Assembly: GCF_030704535.1 (NCBI RefSeq)
Contig: NC_081818.1
Coordinates: forward strand, 27,169,501 to 27,233,500
From: Vitis vinifera
Taxonomy: Eukaryota > Streptophyta > Magnoliopsida > Vitales > Vitaceae
Direction of reading: 5' to 3'
DNA length: 64,000 bases
Shown here: positions 50,801-59,373 of the stretch, piece by piece
How the letters are laid out: each line of letters begins with the position of its first letter
How positions within the stretch are numbered: the stretch's first letter is position 1
The notes under the pieces: model-generated
Told to the model about the DNA's origin: nothing
Databases searched by the model: none
The model's input: the letters and a program-made list of their open reading frames with translations, nothing else
Program-made: the position numbers and the translations under genes

Positions 50801-53800
50801 AAATATAGACATCCCAAAGAGTATCCATGAGGCCCTACAAAAAACTGAGTGGAGATAAGTAGTTGGTGATAAAATCAAGGCTACAAAGAAGAACGGAACC
50901 TGGGAACTGTCAGATTTGCCCAAAGGAAAGCATCCAGTTGCTTGTAAATGGATTTTCACTGTTAAGTACAAACCAGATAGAAGCATAGAACGGTATAAAG
51001 TCAGACTTGTTGCTAAGGGATTTACTCAAATGTATGGTATAGAACATCAAGAGACGTTTGCTCTTGTAGCCAAACTTAATACCATAAGAGTATTGTTGTC
51101 ACTTGCAGTCAATCTAGATTGGTCTCTTTAGCAATTGTATGTCAAAAATGTCTTTCTCAATGGAGACCTAAAAGATGAAGTTTACATGGAAATCCCTCCA
51201 GGATTTGAAAATAGTGTCAATACTGGAAAAGTCTACAAGCATCGAAAGTCTCTATATGCACTTAAACAGTCTCTTAGAGCATTGGTTTGACAAGTTCACA
51301 AGGGTTGTAATGAATCATGGGTACACACAAGGACAGTCTGATCATACCTTGTTCATCAAACATTCAAATGATGGAAAGGTAGTCATTCTCATTGTCTATG
51401 TCGATGATATTATTGTGACAGGGAATTATATAAATAAAGTGAGAAGATTGAAGGAAGTATTGGCTAGAGAGTTTGAAATTAAGAACCTAGGAACTCTCAA
51501 ATATTTCCTAGGTATAGAAGTAGCTCACTCAAAAAGGGGTATTGTTGTCTCACAATAAAAGTACATATTAGAGTTACTGAAGCAAACAAGGATGCTAGGG
51601 TGCAAGCCTTCAAACACACCCATGGAATCAACCTATAAAGTTGGACTAATGACAAATAGTCCCCCTATTGACAAAGGGAGATATCAATGTCTTGTGGGTA
51701 AACTTATTTACTTATCACATACACGACTTGACATAAGTCTTTCGATGAGTGTTGTAAGTCAATACATGAATAATCTGAATAAAGATTTTGAAGCAGAATA
51801 CAAAATTCTTCAATATTTAAAGATGACACTAGGAAAAAGTTTATTTTTCCAAAAAGGATCCAATAGGGGGATTGCAGTTTATTCCAATGAAGACTAGGTA
51901 GGATCTGTGAACGATCGAAGATCTACAACTAGCTATTGTACATACGTTTGGGGAGATTTAGTAACTTGGAGAAGTAAAGAGACAATCAATAGTAGAAGCA
52001 GTAATGGGGCAGAGTTCAGAGCCCTAGCTCAAGGCATTGGGAAGGAATGTGGTAAAAAAAGTTGCTTGGAGAATTAAAAATTGAAACTGAAGGGTTAATG
52101 CGTATTTTCTATGATAATCAAGTAGCAATCAGTATTGCAAAGAATCTGATTCATCATAATAGAACCAAACACGTGGAACTTGATCGTCACCTCATCAAGG
52201 AAAAGGTCGAAGAAAGGATACTTGAGTTGACTCACACCTCAACAAGCCTCCAAGTTGTCAATATCTTCACAAAGGTTCTTCCACGTGTCAAATTTGAAGA
52301 CTTGATATCCAAGCTGAGAATGATTGACATCTATTCCCCAACTTGAGGGAGAGTGTACAATTTCAGAATAAAAATCCTATAGGATTTCAAAATAAAATGA
52401 AAAAAATAAAATAAAAATAAAGAAGTTTTCTTCTCAATGAATCTTGACAAAAACCATCAACACGTGGCCAATCCATCAAAGAAACTAACTAGAGTCAAAG
52501 GACCATCTTCTACAAACATCTTAGTCCATGACCACAAAATACAAACAAAAGAGTTTTTTAGCCTTTGGAACGAAAGCTCGTCGTCTTTAAAAGCAATTTT
52601 GTTTCTTTCCTTTCAAACCGTCCAAAAGATATATAAGGGAGCTGCCCTCCAAGCCTTCTTACACTTTTTGCTCACAAAAGAACCATGCCAACCTAGAAAG
52701 GTCTCTTTAATTGACGAGGTGAGCACCCAAGACAGCCCAAAAAGAGCAAAAAGCAAAAGCAACTCCCATCTATTTTGAAAGACAATAGTTTCTAGAAAAA
52801 TGTGCCAATGAATTTTTGGCCTTTCAATCATCTTGAGGAAAATCTTCTTTTACATATAAGATTTAACGTTTTTTTTATCATCTTTGAGATTTACTTTTCT
52901 TAGAACAAACTTTCCCTAACATGTTTTTTTGTCAAAACAATCACAAGCTAAAATTGAGAACTTTTTGAAACTGCAATATTTTAATTAACATATTCAAACT
53001 TTATTCCCATATATCCTAGGTTTGCAACATATTCAATAATATCTACAATATTTTCTATTTCTACTATCAATGGGTAGGCTATTATTATCCCCCAAGTTTC
53101 ATGGATGGCCAAAAATAAGTGAGGGTTATCAAGATACGACCATTGGTTGTGTAGGACAATAGAGATCTCTAAAGAAGTGGATCGTTCTTCCTCTAGAAGC
53201 CTAGATCAGCCAATCAAGAGGATAAGCTAGCCAAGAGAGGCACCACATCATTGGCTTTCTCAAGGACCATCAACTTCCTTAAGTCTTTACTCTCTGTTTG
53301 TTTCTTTTCTTCTTTGATGTCTTCCTTTTACTCCTTCATGTTATTGAATCTTATGGAAGGGTCTCTCATCTTCTTTGTAAAACCCCTTTCTTTCAATGAA
53401 TAATAATATTCTTGTTTCTTATCCAATAACTAAATAAATAAATAAATAAAAATAGAAATGAACAAAAACAACAGCATAATGAGGATTTTACATCAATTTT
53501 TGAAAATTCACAATCAAGTGTCTGATATACCAATTACTTCCTAGCACAGCCAAGAGTATTGATTTCAAAAAAAGGCTTGCATGTCAAACATGGACAATAG
53601 AATAAGGACACAACCAACACCATTAAGCAACAAAGAAGCTTCTTTGGAAAACCTGATCAAACTAATGCTTTAGGAAGTAATATCTGAAAATAATTTTGAA
53701 AATTTTGAATTGGGATTGAGCAACAGGATCTTATTGCGTAACTATTCGGAAAGGGAAGTTTCAAAATTTGAAAATTGCATAACTTCTTTAAATAATTTCA

Positions 53801-55076
53801 GTATTCAGCTGTTTAATTTTAGGAAACTGTGATTCATTCAAATGAAAAAATTGGTAAGATCCAGAATAGGGGTGAAATTAACTAAATATTCATTAGCTTC
53901 TGTTTTGCTAAAATTTGGCAAATTTTTTTATGTTGGAAAATTAGAATCTCCAAGCATTAACCCATGGGAATAAATCATTCCTATAATGTCAAAACCAACT
54001 TTTATTTTTCTCTTGAAAACATTAGCACCTTCTCATCCACAAACAAATTATACAGAGGGAACAAAAGTAAAAAGAAGAACAATTACCACAGAAGAAGCTG
54101 AAAGGTGAGGAGCAAGACCAATATCATAAACTGTCACAAGTGCAGTACCCAACCCTTTAGGAGCAACAATCAACTGTAAGCATTGTAAACCTGGAGGGGG
54201 CTGAATCACATCTACTACTCGAGAATCATTCACAACAGCATCCAGAAAACAGCTTCCTCCAGTAATTGAGAGATTTGCCTGAATAAGATAGAAAGTGAAT
54301 TGTGTGACAATATTAATGCTTAAATTTACTGTCTAAAGTTTTTTTTTTTTTTTCTTTTTTCAATACCAAATCCACTAAAAGTGTGGGGACCTACAATCAA
54401 ATACATCCCATTAAGTAGGTCAATCATCCAAAACATTGCCTAAAGACATGATTCTAGGATTTCAATCCAATAAAAACTATTTCATCCAAGGAAAATTTAA
54501 TAATACCAACAATTTCTTAACACAGAATTGTAGTAAGTTGGCACAAAGCTAGCAAATAATTAGACCCAGAACTTGGCTGCAGAATCACAAGATTCAGTCA
54601 TTCTGAAGAAAAAGTGCACAAATGCACGACAGGACACATCATTAGAAGTGGTATAAAAGAAAATGACAGCCACATTTTGGATCAAGCCAAACAAGTATTT
54701 AAAAATATAATGGAATAAGAGTCTACCTTAGCATCTGAATTGAAAAATAATAACTTGAACTCTGGGGTAACTCTTAGAGAAGAAACAAGCTGCATGTTTG
54801 AACAATTCAAAAGCTAAGAGCCAAATCTTACAATAAAAAGTAAAAAAACAAAGCAAAAAAAAAAAATAATGACATAAAGAAGCAACAAAGACTGCCTTGA
54901 ATCTCATGTAATTAATTCAATGAAATAAGGCCTCTCCATAAAATACATAAAACAGAACAGCATACCTGTAAGCGTACAGCATCTGTAAGAACATTCTCTG
55001 AGCTCTCAAGCAGCGGAGCAGATACATGACCACTCACGGTACCAGCAAAACCGATAACAGTTGCACGAACAATGCA
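28138..55076 (-). CDS. GP210: Nuclear pore membrane glycoprotein GP210/NUP210, C-terminal half (24 exons)
   Basis: Exons on the minus strand: 55076-54966, 54789-54727, 54278-54087, 45025-44966, 44895-44827, 44556-44407, 44295-44176, 43929-43810, 37073-36918, 36837-36775, 36656-36523, 36243-35835, 33881-33779, 33683-33571, 33318-33247, 32479-32404, 31159-31052, 30873-30732, 30266-30180, 30088-29872, 29548-29482, 28991-28900, 28626-28566, 28493-28138. They sum to 3141 bp, phases agree at every junction, and the stop is at 28138-28140. The product is a single-pass nuclear pore membrane protein: a lumenal beta-sandwich (Ig-like/BID2) region, one transmembrane helix in the last exon ([20 protein letters not shown]), then a short Pro/Ser/Arg-rich tail facing the pore. 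The Arabidopsis homologue (about 1920 aa) is known to me as an embryo-essential gene (EMB3012). The missing N-terminal roughly 880 residues lie right of the window. The exon at 36918 uses a GC donor. Introns hold most of the transposons described here. Confidence 0.93.
29782..29809. repeat. (CT)n microsatellite in GP210 intron
   Basis: About 14 uninterrupted CT units between the exons at 29548 and 29872. Confidence 0.95.
31405..31850 (-). mobile_element. Internally deleted LINE: ORF1 C-terminus joined to a LINE 3' end
   Basis: On the minus strand the stretch starts near 31850 with a frame reading [13 protein letters not shown], which matches the last part of LINE ORF1 elsewhere in this window ([13 protein letters not shown], near 40270). 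It then passes directly into a LINE 3' UTR ending CTTTTTACCTATCAAAA plus an A-rich tail (poly(T) on the plus strand at about 31410-31430). The whole of ORF2 is missing. Lies in a GP210 intron; borders approximate. Confidence 0.55.
32106..32128. repeat. (TA)n microsatellite
   Basis: Alternating TA run in a GP210 intron. Confidence 0.9.
32858..33034. mobile_element. Solo LTR, 177 bp, with 5-bp target duplication
   Basis: The element begins TGTTAGATAG and ends CAATTCTCACA (TG...CA). It is flanked on both sides by CTCAC (32853-32857 and 33035-33039). Inside is a TATA-like CCTATATAAAG at about 32933 followed by a pyrimidine-rich stretch, as expected for U3-R-U5 read on the plus strand. No internal retroelement sequence remains, so it is best explained by recombination between the two LTRs of a former element. 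Lies in a GP210 intron, antisense to the gene. Confidence 0.7.
33882..35834 (-). other. GP210 intron, no recognised insert
   Basis: A 1953-bp intron between the exons ending RVAE and starting VAQIRITP. Only short shadow frames are seen. An A-rich purine tract (GAAAGAAAGGAAGAAGAAGA) lies near 34018. Confidence 0.5.
37607..37627. repeat. C21 (poly(G) on the LINE strand) tract
   Basis: Twenty-one consecutive C. On the LINE sense strand this is a G run just after the ORF2 end. The related copy has seven G at the same place (59132-59138). Confidence 0.9.
37639..38036 (-). pseudogene. LINE ORF2 C-terminal end (zf-RVT domain), 3' part of the twin-primed LINE
   Basis: Reads [19 protein letters not shown], then [22 protein letters not shown] with the CX2C...HX4HC zinc pattern of the zf-RVT domain that closes plant LINE ORF2. 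It matches the plus-strand copy at 58760-59145. A frameshift near the end (KKKEKRPGI) and a missing Trp-rich tail show decay. It continues, in inverted position, the ORF2 that stops at about 42835. Confidence 0.85.
38063..40366 (+). CDS. LINE ORF1 (DUF4283-type gag-like protein), 767 codons, open
   Basis: An uninterrupted frame opens 26 bases after the inversion break and codes 767 residues. Residues about 185-375 form the DUF4283-like nucleic-acid-binding domain ([10 protein letters not shown] ... [16 protein letters not shown] ... [12 protein letters not shown]). This is followed by a long hydrophilic Pro/Gly/Ser-rich part and a basic, Lys/Arg-rich coiled C-terminus ([17 protein letters not shown]). 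I do not see a clear CCHC knuckle. ORF1 proteins of plant L1 elements coat the LINE RNA. The fully open frame suggests a fairly recent insertion, although ORF2 is damaged. The stop at 40364 is followed seven bases later by the ORF2 start. Confidence 0.8.
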   Translation: MEERERPRERVCERDGEESWVQGGSGDAAGFIQSGVRKRSFGVESKIFEVETEKKKGKTQIFIVERKRSVSSWIKLALASLGPLMEGLVFCTKDTRTGHWEKFWQENGRTFSLTRGENKGGCFLRLGVIDREKKRFSIFIPRGKGAKGGWALLVEALREMEPTSDRQVRQKDKEKLWKPMLGKSFAEVVKQNLNIEEEVVRVKVDNRALGVSLEKLAHCLVGCWDPLPGRGEDLRSWGTQMAKLWGLKGNLGLAKLEDGKALLEFELITEAKKALKDGEISVGGFVMRLEKWSQRTGCLMEEEKEREAWVRIVGLPISLWDWDILSKIGEACGGFLDIDVKTERMEELQWARIRVRIKEEKIPNMVDIWVENMCYSLALWWETRPTLRMMPTDEKGKTFATAREVEGEVQPREGKRVMEAKGGPRLEDQTQSVDGTRRLTSGSGRPMDCLRGMGGSHLGLQGVARMQGGPLEMGLLEKSRGPVGLNPPSSSVDYFGPKEMVDLRRSKAWKPLEGAGLVAEDQSPSVEPSDQISVAQSCGPSHLGSPFSEIPLFWEKDGLHRLSEAELLHKERSKTDLALVEEALRYDNVFFQSGCLVSGTLSFPSPFFGRTPVGEYCDLSGDEKERDEGENLLQILIGTEAPMGETVECWDLVEVNKSRTETAGKEMGSDKIVSRVTKAEGELSWEKSDLAKFSNFLGFSTEGLEKDIMDFLVKIRKRRERVHSKTLLEKSKFERELKRLECSINYEGGKKQNGEEQVRGCQITEVK
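40374..42835 (+). pseudogene. LINE ORF2 (reverse transcriptase), endonuclease largely deleted
   Basis: ORF2 opens [15 protein letters not shown], the start of the APE endonuclease. After about 30 codons it jumps (near 40445) to [15 protein letters not shown], which in related copies lies just after the endonuclease, so roughly 200 codons including the catalytic residues are gone. Stops follow at TGA/TAG sites near 40458 and 40540. The RT domain is open from 40694 to 42295: [47 protein letters not shown], and the catalytic FADD in [16 protein letters not shown] at 42293 replaces a Trp that is present in the copy at 58160. The frame then runs to the 42836 target duplication with one frameshift near 42765. 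Non-functional. Confidence 0.85.
42855..43809 (-). other. Remainder of GP210 intron right of the LINE
   Basis: Unique-looking AT-rich intron sequence; no gene or recognised repeat. Confidence 0.5.
45334..45539 (-). repeat. 3' LTR of the Copia element
   Basis: 206 bp, reading TGTGGAAATC...TTTCTTCA on the minus strand, with a TTAAATAGG TATA-like motif inside. Matches the other LTR base for base as read here. Confidence 0.95.
45540..45551 (-). other. Polypurine tract
   Basis: The minus strand reads TTGAGGGGGAG immediately before the 3' LTR, the expected plus-strand priming site. Confidence 0.85.
45663..50027 (-). CDS. Copia gag-pol polyprotein, 1454 codons, frameshifted near its end
   Basis: One frame starts at the ATG at 50027 and runs without a stop to 45663. 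In order: gag (about 25-210, [15 protein letters not shown]), a duplicated Gly/His/Pro segment (about 230-290), a CCHC zinc knuckle ([14 protein letters not shown]), aspartic protease (DSGASDHM), pre-integrase (HKRMGHP...CEVC), integrase core ([14 protein letters not shown], ...NGVTERKNR), reverse transcriptase ([26 protein letters not shown], catalytic YVDD) and RNase H ([24 protein letters not shown]). The ORF ends [10 protein letters not shown]. The conserved last 40 or so residues are found in another frame downstream (45563-45655), so one base appears lost in an A run near 45695. The catalytic motifs are intact; the frameshift affects only the end of RNase H. Confidence 0.93.
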   Translation of the reverse strand: MDAQRGSNHERVSEIHSSMGPVGAFDNSPLHLTIEKLNGKNYREWAQAIKLVIDGKGKLGFLTGETRRPPPTDVAASQKWRSENSFITSCLSNSMKPSIGKTYMFLPTAKDVWDAIQETYSDAENASQIFEIKTRLWQMKQGDREVTEYYTEMLGLWQELDLSCEEEWECTGDSVRFKKKMENERVFEFLAGLNRELDDVRSRVLSRRPLPSIREVFSEVRREESRRRVMLDHSVGPEGSALLTYGPHGPHGPYAIAGRGHSVGLEGSALLTYGPHGPHGPYAIAGRGPSVAGSSGPSPRQSKRTYCEHCKKLGHTKDTCWALHGKPADWKPRQPNKAHSHQASTEAQADKTPTEVCQSTSSVGFNSNQIAKLYELFSNFQASGQSSTTLSSGSLAKKGTFLTALSTMSQTIPWIVDSGASDHMTDAHHLFSTYSPCAGNLKVKIADGTLSPVAGKGSIRISESITLNPVLHVPNLSCNLLSISQLTKKSNCSAKFLSSHCVFQDLSSGKTIGSAKEREGLYYFDETDVLGQSSPTVCNSTSYSKDSELLLWHKRMGHPSFQYLKHLFPSLCSNKTILDFQCEVCELAKHHRTSFPKSKYKPSIPFTLIHSDLWGSSRTPNRTHKKWFITFIDDHTRLCWVYLLTDKTEVRSVFMNFHYMIQTQFHTKIQILRTDNGTEYFNHSLSTYLQENGIIHQSSCVDTPQQNGVTERKNRHILEVARALLFSSHMPTQFWGDSILTATYLINRMPSRVLSFVTPLQKFHEFFPHSRLDAHLPLRVFGSTVFVHIHGPKRNKFDPRALKCVFLGYSSTQKGYKCYDPISQKLYVSLDVTFFEHTPYYSLQGESMSETRPSLTSDYLDVAMFESTPCFISNPSHNTEGHLNLGGDMELQTNRETLVYSRRPKSKFNETLISEALQESESVIVPTPREYDFNSDQVTDDLPIAIRKQPRSCTLHPISNFVSYNSLSAKCRAFTTNLDRIQLPKNIQEAFEIPEWKEVVMEEIRALEKNETWEVMNLPRGKKPVGCKWIFTVKYKADGTVERYKARLVAKGFTQTYGIDYTETFAPVAKLNTIRVLLSLAANLDWPLHQFDIKNAFLNGELEEEVFMMLPPGFCKEEEETRVCKLKKSLYGLKQSPRAWFDRFAKVIKNQGYQQGQSDHTMFFKQSNDGRMTILIVYVDDIILTGDDTGEVERLKKVLATEFEVKDLGQMRYFLGMEVARSRKGISISQRKYVLDLLTETGMLGCKPSDTPIKARNRMESDGKPVDREKYQRLVGRLIYLSHTRPDIAFAVSVVSQYMHSPKESHLEAVYKILRYLKGSPGRGLFFKKSDSKKVEIYTDADWAGAADDRRSTTGYCTYVWGNLVTWRSKKQSVVARSSAEAEFRAVAQGMCEGLWLKKLLEELCITIELPIKLYCDNKAAISISHNPVQHDRTKHIEVDRHFIKEKLRKGLFA
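49165..49332 (-). repeat. 84-bp tandem duplication in gag
   Basis: Two adjacent 84-bp units (49165-49248 and 49249-49332) differ by one base (Leu/Pro) and code twice for a 28-residue unit containing [20 protein letters not shown]. Within each unit GPHGPHGP is itself a short repeat. Confidence 0.92.
50051..50068 (-). other. Primer-binding site (initiator tRNA-Met)
   Basis: Directly inside the 5' LTR the minus strand reads TGGTATCAGAGCCAGG, complementary to the 3' end of plant initiator tRNA-Met, the usual Copia primer. Confidence 0.9.
50069..50274 (-). repeat. 5' LTR of the Copia element
   Basis: 206 bp, same sequence as the LTR at 45334-45539. The base after it on the right begins the second TATAT target copy. 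Confidence 0.95.
50540..52352 (+). pseudogene. Degenerate Copia pol fragment (RT to RNase H)
   Basis: A 5'-truncated Copia copy in the opposite orientation to the intact one. Pieces recognised include [85 protein letters not shown] and [19 protein letters not shown], followed by a purine tract (TTGAGGGAGAG) and TG at about 52352, which could start a lost LTR. Stops and frameshifts occur about every 100-150 codons (for example near 50856, 51129, 51288, 51556, 51896). Sequence differs from the intact element, so it belongs to another, older lineage. Confidence 0.85.
52580..52835 (-). mobile_element. LINE ORF2 C-terminal fragment
   Basis: The minus strand reads [20 protein letters not shown], then [20 protein letters not shown], matching the zf-RVT tail of the LINEs at 37639-38036 and 58980-59110. 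Borders uncertain. Confidence 0.65.
52836..54086. other. GP210 intron, unassigned
   Basis: About 1.2 kb of AT-rich DNA. 53100-53430 has a leader-like stretch rich in CTTCTT/TTTCTT ending in TCAATGAATAATAATATTC, resembling the R-U5 part of an LTR or a transcript 3' end, but I find no partner LTR or target duplication. Confidence 0.3.
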
Positions 55077-55513
55077 CTGAGAAGTAAACACTCAACAGCT
55101 CAGCACATGTCCAATATTACTAGCTAAACATCAGGACGGGGAAAAGGCACATATCACATTCTAATCACTTTCAGAGGTACCAGAGGCCAGGAATACAAAA
55201 CCTAAAAAGTATTAAATTCAAAGTCAAACAGCCACCATGATATCACAGTACCACTTAAAATGACAAAGAAAAAAAATATTATACTACTGTAAGTTTCTAT
55301 GCACAATAAACTTAAACAAGTAGTGAGAAAATCACATTTTTACAGGGACAAGAGCCTAGAAAAATTGTGTACAGTGAAATAATGCTTATATTTTCACTGA
55401 ATCTTTTTCCATGAATATTGATGTGTATTTTACAAGAAAGTTATGAAGGGAATTGCCCTTTCTTTTTAAAAGGATTCTCCTCCATCTAGAAGGGAATACT
55501 TTCTCTGAATGTA

Positions 55514-56186
55514 GTGGAGAAGTTTGGGACTAAAGCCCAGCTTAATCCCCCTTCTCCTTGTGGGGCTGCTCTTTGCCCTAAGTGGGGGGAGACACTAGTA
55601 GAAGGGCCTCGCGGGTGTTCATCGGGGGATGCTCTCCCTTCCTTTGATGAAGCATTGGTGGTAGAAGCCGCTCTTTTCCAAGCTACGATGAATCTTGTTT
55701 CTTCCTACTTGGGGTATGGGTCTTTCTCTTCTACTCCTTTTTTCGGGGCTCATGTCAGGGAGGCTCGTCATGATGTGGGGTGAATTTGCTAGGGAGACTT
55801 GGTGATGATGGAAAGTAAGTCCCCATCTCTAGAAGAAGGGGGTAGAAGTGGCCCTCTTTCTATGATCTTTAAGAATGGTCGTCGGTGAACTTCCAGTCTA
55901 ATTGCAATGGCTTTGAGCCCAGTTTTTTAGTTGGGGAGGAGGAAGAGCCTTTCACTTTGGTAAAGGGTGGCATCCCAAAGGATTGATGATGGGACCCATC
56001 TTGCTCTCAAGGTAATTTCAGCATACTAGTGTCCTTCAACAAACTTTTGGGGCTTCCAATGGGATGGGTTTGAAAAGGAAATTTTGGGCCTTTTGAAAAA
56101 ACTAGAATTGAGAACAAAAGAGAAGACCGTGAGGCAAGGGACAAAAAAGTCTAAAGTTGGTGGCTCTAAGTTTGAGAAGGAGCTAC
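55514..56186 (+). pseudogene. LINE ORF1 remnant (host LINE)
   Basis: A piece reading LNPPSPCGAALCPKWGE aligns with the middle of ORF1 in the 38063 copy ([17 protein letters not shown]). It decays through several stops to SKFEKEL, where the nested LINE enters. The last part of this ORF1 is at 59393-59488. Confidence 0.7.
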
Positions 56187-59100
56187 CAATAATCAATCGT
56201 GGGCCAGGTTGGATAGGTTCCTAGCGACTCCCAGTTGGCTAGACCAATACAGTAGGGTGCATCAAAGAAGACTGTCCCGCCCAACATCGGATCACTTCCA
56301 GGTTCTGCTTGAGGGGGGAGGGCTAAGGAGAGGTCCTTCCCTTTTCAAATTTGAAAATATGTGGCTCAAAGCTAAAGGGTTCAAAGACCTGATAAAGGGG
56401 TGGTGGCAAGGGATAGTGGTTAGAGGCAGGCCGAGCTACAGGTTAGCAGCTAAACTGAAGGGATTGAAACAAAATTTAAAAATTTGGAACAAGGAGGTTT
56501 TTGGAAGATTGGAGAGAAACAAAGCTGAAGCTCTTCAGCAGGTGGAGCGTTGGGATTTAGTGGAAGAAGAGAGAAGCTTAACAAAGGAGGAATTAGGTCA
56601 CAAAAAGGAAGCCAAGGAGAATTATGCAAAGTGGGTGTCGATGGAAGAAGTGCACTGGAGACAGCTATCAAGGGAATTATGTCTAAGGGAAGGGGATAGG
56701 AACACAGGGTTTTTCCACCGTATGGCCGATGCCCGCAGGAGAGTCAATGCCCTGGATAAAATTAAGATAAATGGGGTCAGGATTACTGAGGAACAAGAAG
56801 TGAGGGAAGGAATTGCAAATGCATACCAACAGCTTCTCTCGGAAAACTCGGGTTGGAAGGCGGATATAGGGGGTCTTTTGTTGAAGTAGATCAGCCAATC
56901 AAAAGCGGAAGCTCTTGAGCTTCCATTTTCTGAGGTAGAGATTTATGCAGCCTTAATGGGGATGAATGGGGACAAAGCCCCGGGTCCGAACGGATTCATG
57001 GTGGCCTTTTGGCAAAGATGTTGGGAGATTGTCAAGAAGGACGTCTTGGATATGTTCAAGGAGTTCCATGAACAGAACTCCTTCAATAAGAGCCTAAATC
57101 ATACCTTTTTGGTCTTGTTACCGAAGAAAGGAGGGGTGGAGGACTTGGGTGACTATAAGCCTATCAGTTTGCTTGGGGGATTGTATAAATTATTGGTTAA
57201 GGTGCTGGCCAACAGACTTAAAAAAGTCATAAGAAAGGTGATTTCTTCTGATCAGAATGCTTTTATTAAGGGGAGACAGATTCTTGACGGCTCCCTAATC
57301 GCAAACGAGGTAATAGATTCTTGGCAAAAGAGGGGAGAGAAAGGTCTAATCTGTAAATTGGACATTGAGAAGGCGTATGATAGCATCAATTGGCAATTTT
57401 TGCTAAAGGTCATGCAAAAGATGGGATTTGGGCCAAAATGGATAGGATGGATGTGGAGTTGTATCTCCACTGCCAAGTTCTCAGTGCTGGTGAATGGGGT
57501 ACTAGCTGGGTTCTTTTCAAGTTCAAAAGGGCTAAGGCAAGGGGACCCTCTTTCCCCCTACTTATTTGTCATGGGAATGGAAGTTCTAAGTGTGCTAATC
57601 ACGAGGGCCGTTGAAGGGGGGTTCATCTATGGTTGTAGGATATGGAGAGGAAGAGGGCAGGCTGTCAATATTTCTCATTTACTGTTTGCGGATGATACAA
57701 TAGTATTTTGCGAGGCAAAGAAAGAGTTTTTGACGTATTTGAGCTGGATCCTCTTTTGGTTTGAAGCAGCCTCAGGGTTAAAGATTAATCTGGATAAAAG
57801 TATGGTCATTCCAGTAAGGGAGGTGGAAGGGGTGCATGAGATGGCTGTTGAAATAAGGTGTAGGGTGGGACAGCTGCCTGCTGTTTATTTGGGGCTGCCC
57901 CTTGGGGCGTCCAATAAGGCCTCTTCCGCGTGGGATGGGGTGGAGGAGAAAGTGAGGAGGAGGTTTGCCCTTTGGAAACGCCAATATTTGTCCAAAGGAG
58001 GGAGAATCACTCTTATAAAGAGTACGCTGGCCAGCATTCCCTTGTATCAAATGTCATTATTCCGTATGCCTAAATCAGTGGCAAGAAGGCTTGAAAAGCT
58101 TCAAAGAGACTTTTTGTGGGGAGGAGCCAATGGGGGGAACAAAGCACACTTAGTCAAATGGGAGGTGGTGTGCGCGGATAAAGAAAAGAGAGGGTTGGGG
58201 TTAAGGAAGCTTGTTTGTTTGAACAAAGCTCTTCTAGGCAAATGGATTTGGAGATTTGCGCGTGCTAAGGAGGAGCTTTGGAAAAAAGTGCTTGAGGCAA
58301 AGTATGGGCAAGAGGATTTTGGGTGGAGGACAAGGAAGGCAAATGGGGTGTTTGGAGTTGGAGTTTAGAAGGAGATCTTGAAGGAGTCTGCTTGGTGTTG
58401 AGAAAATATGGTGTTCAAGGTGGGAAAAGGCAATAAAATAAGGTTTTGGACAGATCCTTGGTGCGGGAATAATGTGCTGTCCCAAGGCTTCCCGGACCTC
58501 TTTTCCATGGCTGCCCAAAGGAATGTCACAGTGGAGGAATATTGGGATCAGAATTTGGGTCAAGGAAGGTGGAATATAAGGCTGTTAAGGGACTTTAATG
58601 ATTGAGAGTTGGGTATGGTGGGCAATCTGTTAGTTGAGTTGAGGGAATATAGAGTAACTTTGGAGGAAGACTCGGTGTTTTGGAAGGAAGGAGAGGATGG
58701 GCTGTTTAAAGTTAAGAAAGCGTATAGTGTGTTGGCAAATTCTGAAGGAGCTGATTTCCCTCATAGCAATGTTTGGGTGGACAAAGTTCCAACCAAAATT
58801 GCTTTTTTTGCTTGGGAAGCTGCTTGGGGGAAGGTCCTCACTTTGGATAGGCTGCAGAGAAGAGGGTGGCAATTCCCTAACCGATGTTTCTTGTGTGGGT
58901 GTGAAGAGGAAACGATCAATCATATTTTAATTCATTGTACAGTGGTAAAAGGGTTGTGGGATATCATTCTTGTGTTGTGTGGTGTACAGTGGGTCTTTCC
59001 AGAATCTGTAAAGAAGGTTCTATGTAGCTGGAAGGGCTCTTTTGTGGGGAGAAAAAGGAAAAAATTGTGGAAGTCCATTCCGCTATACATTTTTTGGACA

Positions 59101-59373
59101 ATATGGAAGAAGAGGAATAGGCTAACTTTTAAGGGGGGGTGTTAGCATTTCAGAAGTTAAAAACTTCGTTTGTGTACAATATTTGGGGTTGGGCTAAAGT
59201 GTACATTGATATGGAGTCGAATTCCCTAATAGGATTCTTGGAGTGGTTAGCCTCCAATTAGGGGTTGGGTTGTTTTGTGTTTTGTTTGTGAGGCCATAGC
59301 CGCCTCGTATACTCCCTGTATGCTTTGCGGCTTTTAAGCCTTTTTAATATATATGCTTGCTTATCAAAAAAAA
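56187..59373 (+). mobile_element. Nested 5'-truncated LINE with 19-bp target duplication
   Basis: AAGTTTGAGAAGGAGCTAC occurs at 56168-56186 and again at 59374-59392. Between them lies a LINE truncated inside the endonuclease, ending in a 3' UTR and ...GCTTATC plus poly(A), directly followed by the second target copy. It therefore inserted, plus-oriented, into ORF1 of an older LINE. Confidence 0.92.
56209..59145 (+). pseudogene. LINE ORF2 (end of endonuclease, RT, zf-RVT), nested copy
   Basis: One continuous frame of about 979 codons with four internal stops (near 56887, 58366, 58398, 58603) and no frameshift. It starts in the last part of the endonuclease (LDRFLATPSWLDQYSR...PTSDHF), then FKFENMWL, RT ([49 protein letters not shown] in [12 protein letters not shown]) and the zf-RVT end ([37 protein letters not shown]). 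At three of the four stops the copy at 42480-42750 has Trp, so these are TGG to TAG/TGA changes. Confidence 0.9.

Noticed and set aside
53100..53430. Possible second solo LTR
   Set aside because: Leader-like pyrimidine tract but no defined TG/CA ends with matching target duplications.
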